DNA from: Mariprofundus ferrooxydans PV-1
GTDB lineage: Bacteria > Pseudomonadota > Zetaproteobacteria > Mariprofundales > Mariprofundaceae
Assembly (NCBI RefSeq): GCF_000153765.1
Contig: NZ_DS022295.1
Coordinates: forward strand, 690,887-754,886
Direction of reading: 5' to 3'
Length of the DNA stretch: 64,000 nucleotides
Part shown: one piece after another, positions 61,681 to 64,000 of the stretch
Layout: each line of letters begins with the position of its first letter
Position numbering within the stretch: position 1 is the stretch's first letter
Made by a program: the position numbers and the translations under genes
The notes under the pieces: generated by a model
Databases searched by the model: none
What the model saw: only the letters and a program-made list of their open reading frames with translations
Told to the model about the DNA's origin: nothing

Positions 61681-63021
61681 GTGGAAGAATTTTTATATAA
61701 AAAAATCCCAATTTGGATTGTATCGCTCGGGGCAATATTTTTAATTATTGGCACAATTTTGTTTGCTAACCACTATAGAAACAGGGTCAGTCTAGTTGTA
61801 GACAATATAAAACAGATTATTTTTCATTTCCATGATGCCGAAATAATAGACCCTAGTGTTGGACTACGAACCAAAGAGCAACGATTTGAGGGGGAAAAAG
61901 GTTTTACGTTTAATTACATGCCAGGGACACGTCCTGATCTCGGGTATCTATTGCTAAATCGTTATGATCGCGATTTAGCAATGGGTGTGTCGGAGTTGAT
62001 TGACCTGAATACACAGGAACTAATACATCAGTGGCATTTTGATGTGGACCCACTATGGGAACAGACTGATATAAAAACTAATTTGAATGATTTAAAAACG
62101 AATAATAATACTAAACGATTTATTCCAATGCATGATATTTTATTGGAGAATGGTAATTTAATTTTACGCGGGCAAGGGTATACCCCGCTGTTAAAGAGTG
62201 ACCTTTGCTCGAATTTGACAATATTTAAAGATGATGATTTGTACCACCACTCTATTGAAATGGATGATGATGGTAACTTATGGGTGCCTAAAGTAATAGA
62301 ACCAAAAACCGTAGAACTAGGAACGGTTAATTTTCATGACGATGCAATTACACAGATTGCTCCTGATGGCAGCATACTTTTTGAAAAATCGGTAGTGCAG
62401 ATCTTTAAAGATAATGATATGGAAGCACTGGTTTTTGGTGAAGTAGAAAATGATGATCCGATCCATTTAAATGATATTCAGCCTGTATTGGAAGATGGCC
62501 CTTATTGGAAAAAAGGTGATGTATTTTTAAGTATGCGGAATCAATCAATGTTAATGCTTTATAGACCATCAACAAATAAAGTACTTTGGTATCAACAAGG
62601 GCCTTGGCTTCATCAGCATGATGTTGATATTGTTAATGATCATGTGATTGAAGTTTTTGATAACAATCACATATCAACTGGCATTCCAGGTGGTCGTGTC
62701 AAAGGATCCAGTCAAATAGACCTATATAATTTTCAAACAAAAACACTTAGCAAGCCGTTTAAAGATGTTTTTAATAAATTGGATATACATACGGAAACAA
62801 GAGGTCGATCCGACCTGGTAGGAGAAAATGAACTTTTTGTTGAAGAAACAAACAGCGGACGTTTACTGCAGTTCGATACAAATGGAAGCATTACATGGCA
62901 ACATATCGCTCGAGAATCAGACAACAGGGTATATTCAGGTGGATGGAGCCGATTAATTCCAAGAGAATTAGGTGACAAGGTGCGCGAAAAAGTTAAAGAC
63001 GTAAAATGCGATCAACAATAA
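61681..63021 (+). CDS. Arylsulfotransferase-like (ASST) membrane-anchored protein
   Basis: 446 residues from a GTG with AAGGA eight to nine bases upstream. One N-terminal TM anchor (IPIWIVSLGAIFLIIGTI) is followed by a beta-propeller-like exported domain. Motifs shared with the arylsulfotransferase family: HHSIEMDDDGNLWVP, HLNDIQPV, and NKVLWYQQGPWLHQHDVDI. The sulfate-acceptor substrate is unknown. The gene is much more AT-rich than its neighbours and is flanked by inverted repeats, so it was probably acquired horizontally. Confidence 0.8.
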   Translation: MEEFLYKKIPIWIVSLGAIFLIIGTILFANHYRNRVSLVVDNIKQIIFHFHDAEIIDPSVGLRTKEQRFEGEKGFTFNYMPGTRPDLGYLLLNRYDRDLAMGVSELIDLNTQELIHQWHFDVDPLWEQTDIKTNLNDLKTNNNTKRFIPMHDILLENGNLILRGQGYTPLLKSDLCSNLTIFKDDDLYHHSIEMDDDGNLWVPKVIEPKTVELGTVNFHDDAITQIAPDGSILFEKSVVQIFKDNDMEALVFGEVENDDPIHLNDIQPVLEDGPYWKKGDVFLSMRNQSMLMLYRPSTNKVLWYQQGPWLHQHDVDIVNDHVIEVFDNNHISTGIPGGRVKGSSQIDLYNFQTKTLSKPFKDVFNKLDIHTETRGRSDLVGENELFVEETNSGRLLQFDTNGSITWQHIARESDNRVYSGGWSRLIPRELGDKVREKVKDVKCDQQ

Positions 63022-63553
63022 AGACGGACTATCCCTCAAGTATCGGGCGATGTGATGGGTACGTTCAATGGACTTCCATAAGTTCAGGTTATTGAGATTT
63101 CGACTGTTTCTGGTGCTCTTCTAAATTCGCATTGCTTGCAAGCCGATAGTCATCGGCGGTACCACTCGCACGGCAACCTGCAATGTTCAGCCAGTGGCAG
63201 AGCAGAAGTAACACGGGAGCCTACGGATACATGACCCCAAACCTTTCGAAGGTTTCTCTATAGCGTAAATATGTGAGTTATGTGCATTACTGGTGATTAT
63301 CAGGACACTTCATGCCTGCTACCGTCCAGACACGGCTCCCCAAACAGAACTAGAACAAGTGACCGCTGCTACCCAATTTCTGCCGGTCATCTATCCCTGC
63401 AACCTTGCTCGCCCTCCCCATCTGAGGTGACAGAGTCACACAATTATTGCCATACCTGTGAGTCGGGAACCAGCAACCTGTAAATTGTGCCCGAGTTGAA
63501 TCAACAACGGAGCGGACAATTGGCGCGGGGTTACTATAGAGTGCCCCGCTCCG
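63022..63553. other. Intergenic region before hrpA
   Basis: 532 bp without a supportable gene. It contains the right copy of the 26-bp inverted repeat; otherwise I see nothing specific. The open frames here lack ribosome sites and protein-like composition. Confidence 0.6.
63340..63365 (-). repeat. 26-bp inverted repeat flanking the ASST-like gene, right copy
   Basis: Inverted relative to 61363-61388, differing at two positions. Together the two copies enclose a segment of about 2.0 kb containing only the AT-rich arylsulfotransferase-like gene. Confidence 0.75.
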
Positions 63554-64000
63554 ATGAGCGACCACACACACATGATCGATGAGCTATCCGGCCAACTGGC
63601 CGAATGCATGATTGCCGAGCGACGTAAGCTGAGCAAGCGGCTGCACGGATTGCGCCGTCGCCTGCAACAGAAAAAACCGGTGGACCGCGCCCTGGCAGCG
63701 CTGACCGCTGAGATTGCGGCATCATCAGCCTGCCATGCCAGGCGGCGTCAGGCCTGCCCGGCAGTCAGCTATCCGGCAGAGCTGCCGGTGTCGGAAAAGC
63801 GGGAGACGATTGCCGCAGCCATTGCCAAGCACCAGGTGGTGATCATCGCCGGTGAGACCGGCTCGGGCAAAACCACCCAGATCCCGAAGATATGTCTGGA
63901 GCTGGGCCGCGGCATGGCAGGCCTGATCGGTCATACCCAGCCGCGCCGTATCGCCGCCCGCTCGGTAGCAACCCGTATTGCCGAAGAGATGGGCAGCCCG
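63554..64000 (+). CDS. hrpA: ATP-dependent RNA helicase HrpA, 5' part
   Basis: 149 codons are visible before the window ends. The N-terminal ~90 residues are basic and helical ([20 protein letters not shown]). Then follow DEAH-helicase motifs: a Q-like [10 protein letters not shown] region, Walker [18 protein letters not shown], and motif Ia [19 protein letters not shown]. This order and spacing match HrpA, a large (about 1300 residues) DEAH-box helicase involved in mRNA processing and rescue of stalled ribosomes. No strong ribosome site is visible before the ATG. Confidence 0.9.
   Translation, partial: MSDHTHMIDELSGQLAECMIAERRKLSKRLHGLRRRLQQKKPVDRALAALTAEIAASSACHARRRQACPAVSYPAELPVSEKRETIAAAIAKHQVVIIAGETGSGKTTQIPKICLELGRGMAGLIGHTQPRRIAARSVATRIAEEMGSP

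Noticed and set aside
63280-63483. Plus-strand frame of 67 codons before hrpA
   Set aside because: Ser/Cys/Pro-rich composition typical of non-coding sequence, no start signals, and it crosses the right inverted repeat.
1-64000. CRISPR array
   Set aside because: No regularly spaced short direct repeats with unique spacers were seen; the island repeats are too far apart and vary in orientation.

Overview
The window looks like a proteobacterial chromosome with a moderately high-GC backbone. It carries rne with rluC diverging from it, rluD-pgeF-bamD, fadL/fadE, hemL, hisI-hisE, addB-addA, HU and hrpA. The mix (AddAB, FadE/FadL, an HME-type RND pump with a P-II-like protein, BamD) fits a marine gamma- or zetaproteobacterium (Mariprofundus-like is my guess). 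Nothing in the window proves the lineage.

Left backbone (1-28335): a SPOR-domain membrane protein; hemL-hisI-hisE with overlapping joints; a GreAB-like protein, a GIY-YIG protein and a methyltransferase; the tightly packed chain phnA / HIT / DciA-like / Tim44-like; a leftward operon of TolC-type porin, CusA/CzcA-type pump and P-II-like protein that lacks a membrane-fusion protein; rluC facing rne across a structured 468-bp leader; rne-rluD-pgeF-bamD-lipoprotein; fadL and fadE; hsp20; a patatin; and a glycosyltransferase with two small exported proteins. The gap before the island has an AT-rich stretch and several DnaA boxes.

Island (about 28336-48128, 19.8 kb): a visibly AT-richer element sits inside the backbone yjbQ gene (UPF0047). 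The 3' part of the host gene lies at 28159-28335 and the 5' part at 48129-48392, both on the minus strand. Removing the island restores an uninterrupted 145-codon frame. The island ends have short inverted repeats and a 12-bp direct subterminal repeat. Just inside the left end it carries its own intact yjbQ, altered at two bases exactly at the position corresponding to the insertion point. Next come a truncated hsdM, a block of three large tyrosine recombinases with two small co-directional ORFs, a degenerate integrase, a Y-family polymerase behind a perfect palindromic operator, and a three-gene secreted-nuclease operon. From about 40 to 48 kb there is a cassette-like array: small unknown genes, a trypsin-like protease, a SpoIIAA-like protein, two-TM proteins and a RloC-like zinc-hook ATPase, with related palindromic repeats in nearly every gap. 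One gene is bounded by a perfect 39-bp inverted repeat, and one repeat is split by a 157-bp MITE.

Right backbone (48129-64000): an RlmL-like rRNA methyltransferase that preceded yjbQ, a phosphohexomutase, a Cys-containing unknown, small exported and membrane proteins, HU, a PQ-loop protein with addB-addA, a CPBP protease, a ceramidase-like protein, an AT-rich arylsulfotransferase-like gene flanked by 26-bp inverted repeats, and the start of hrpA, which runs off the window.
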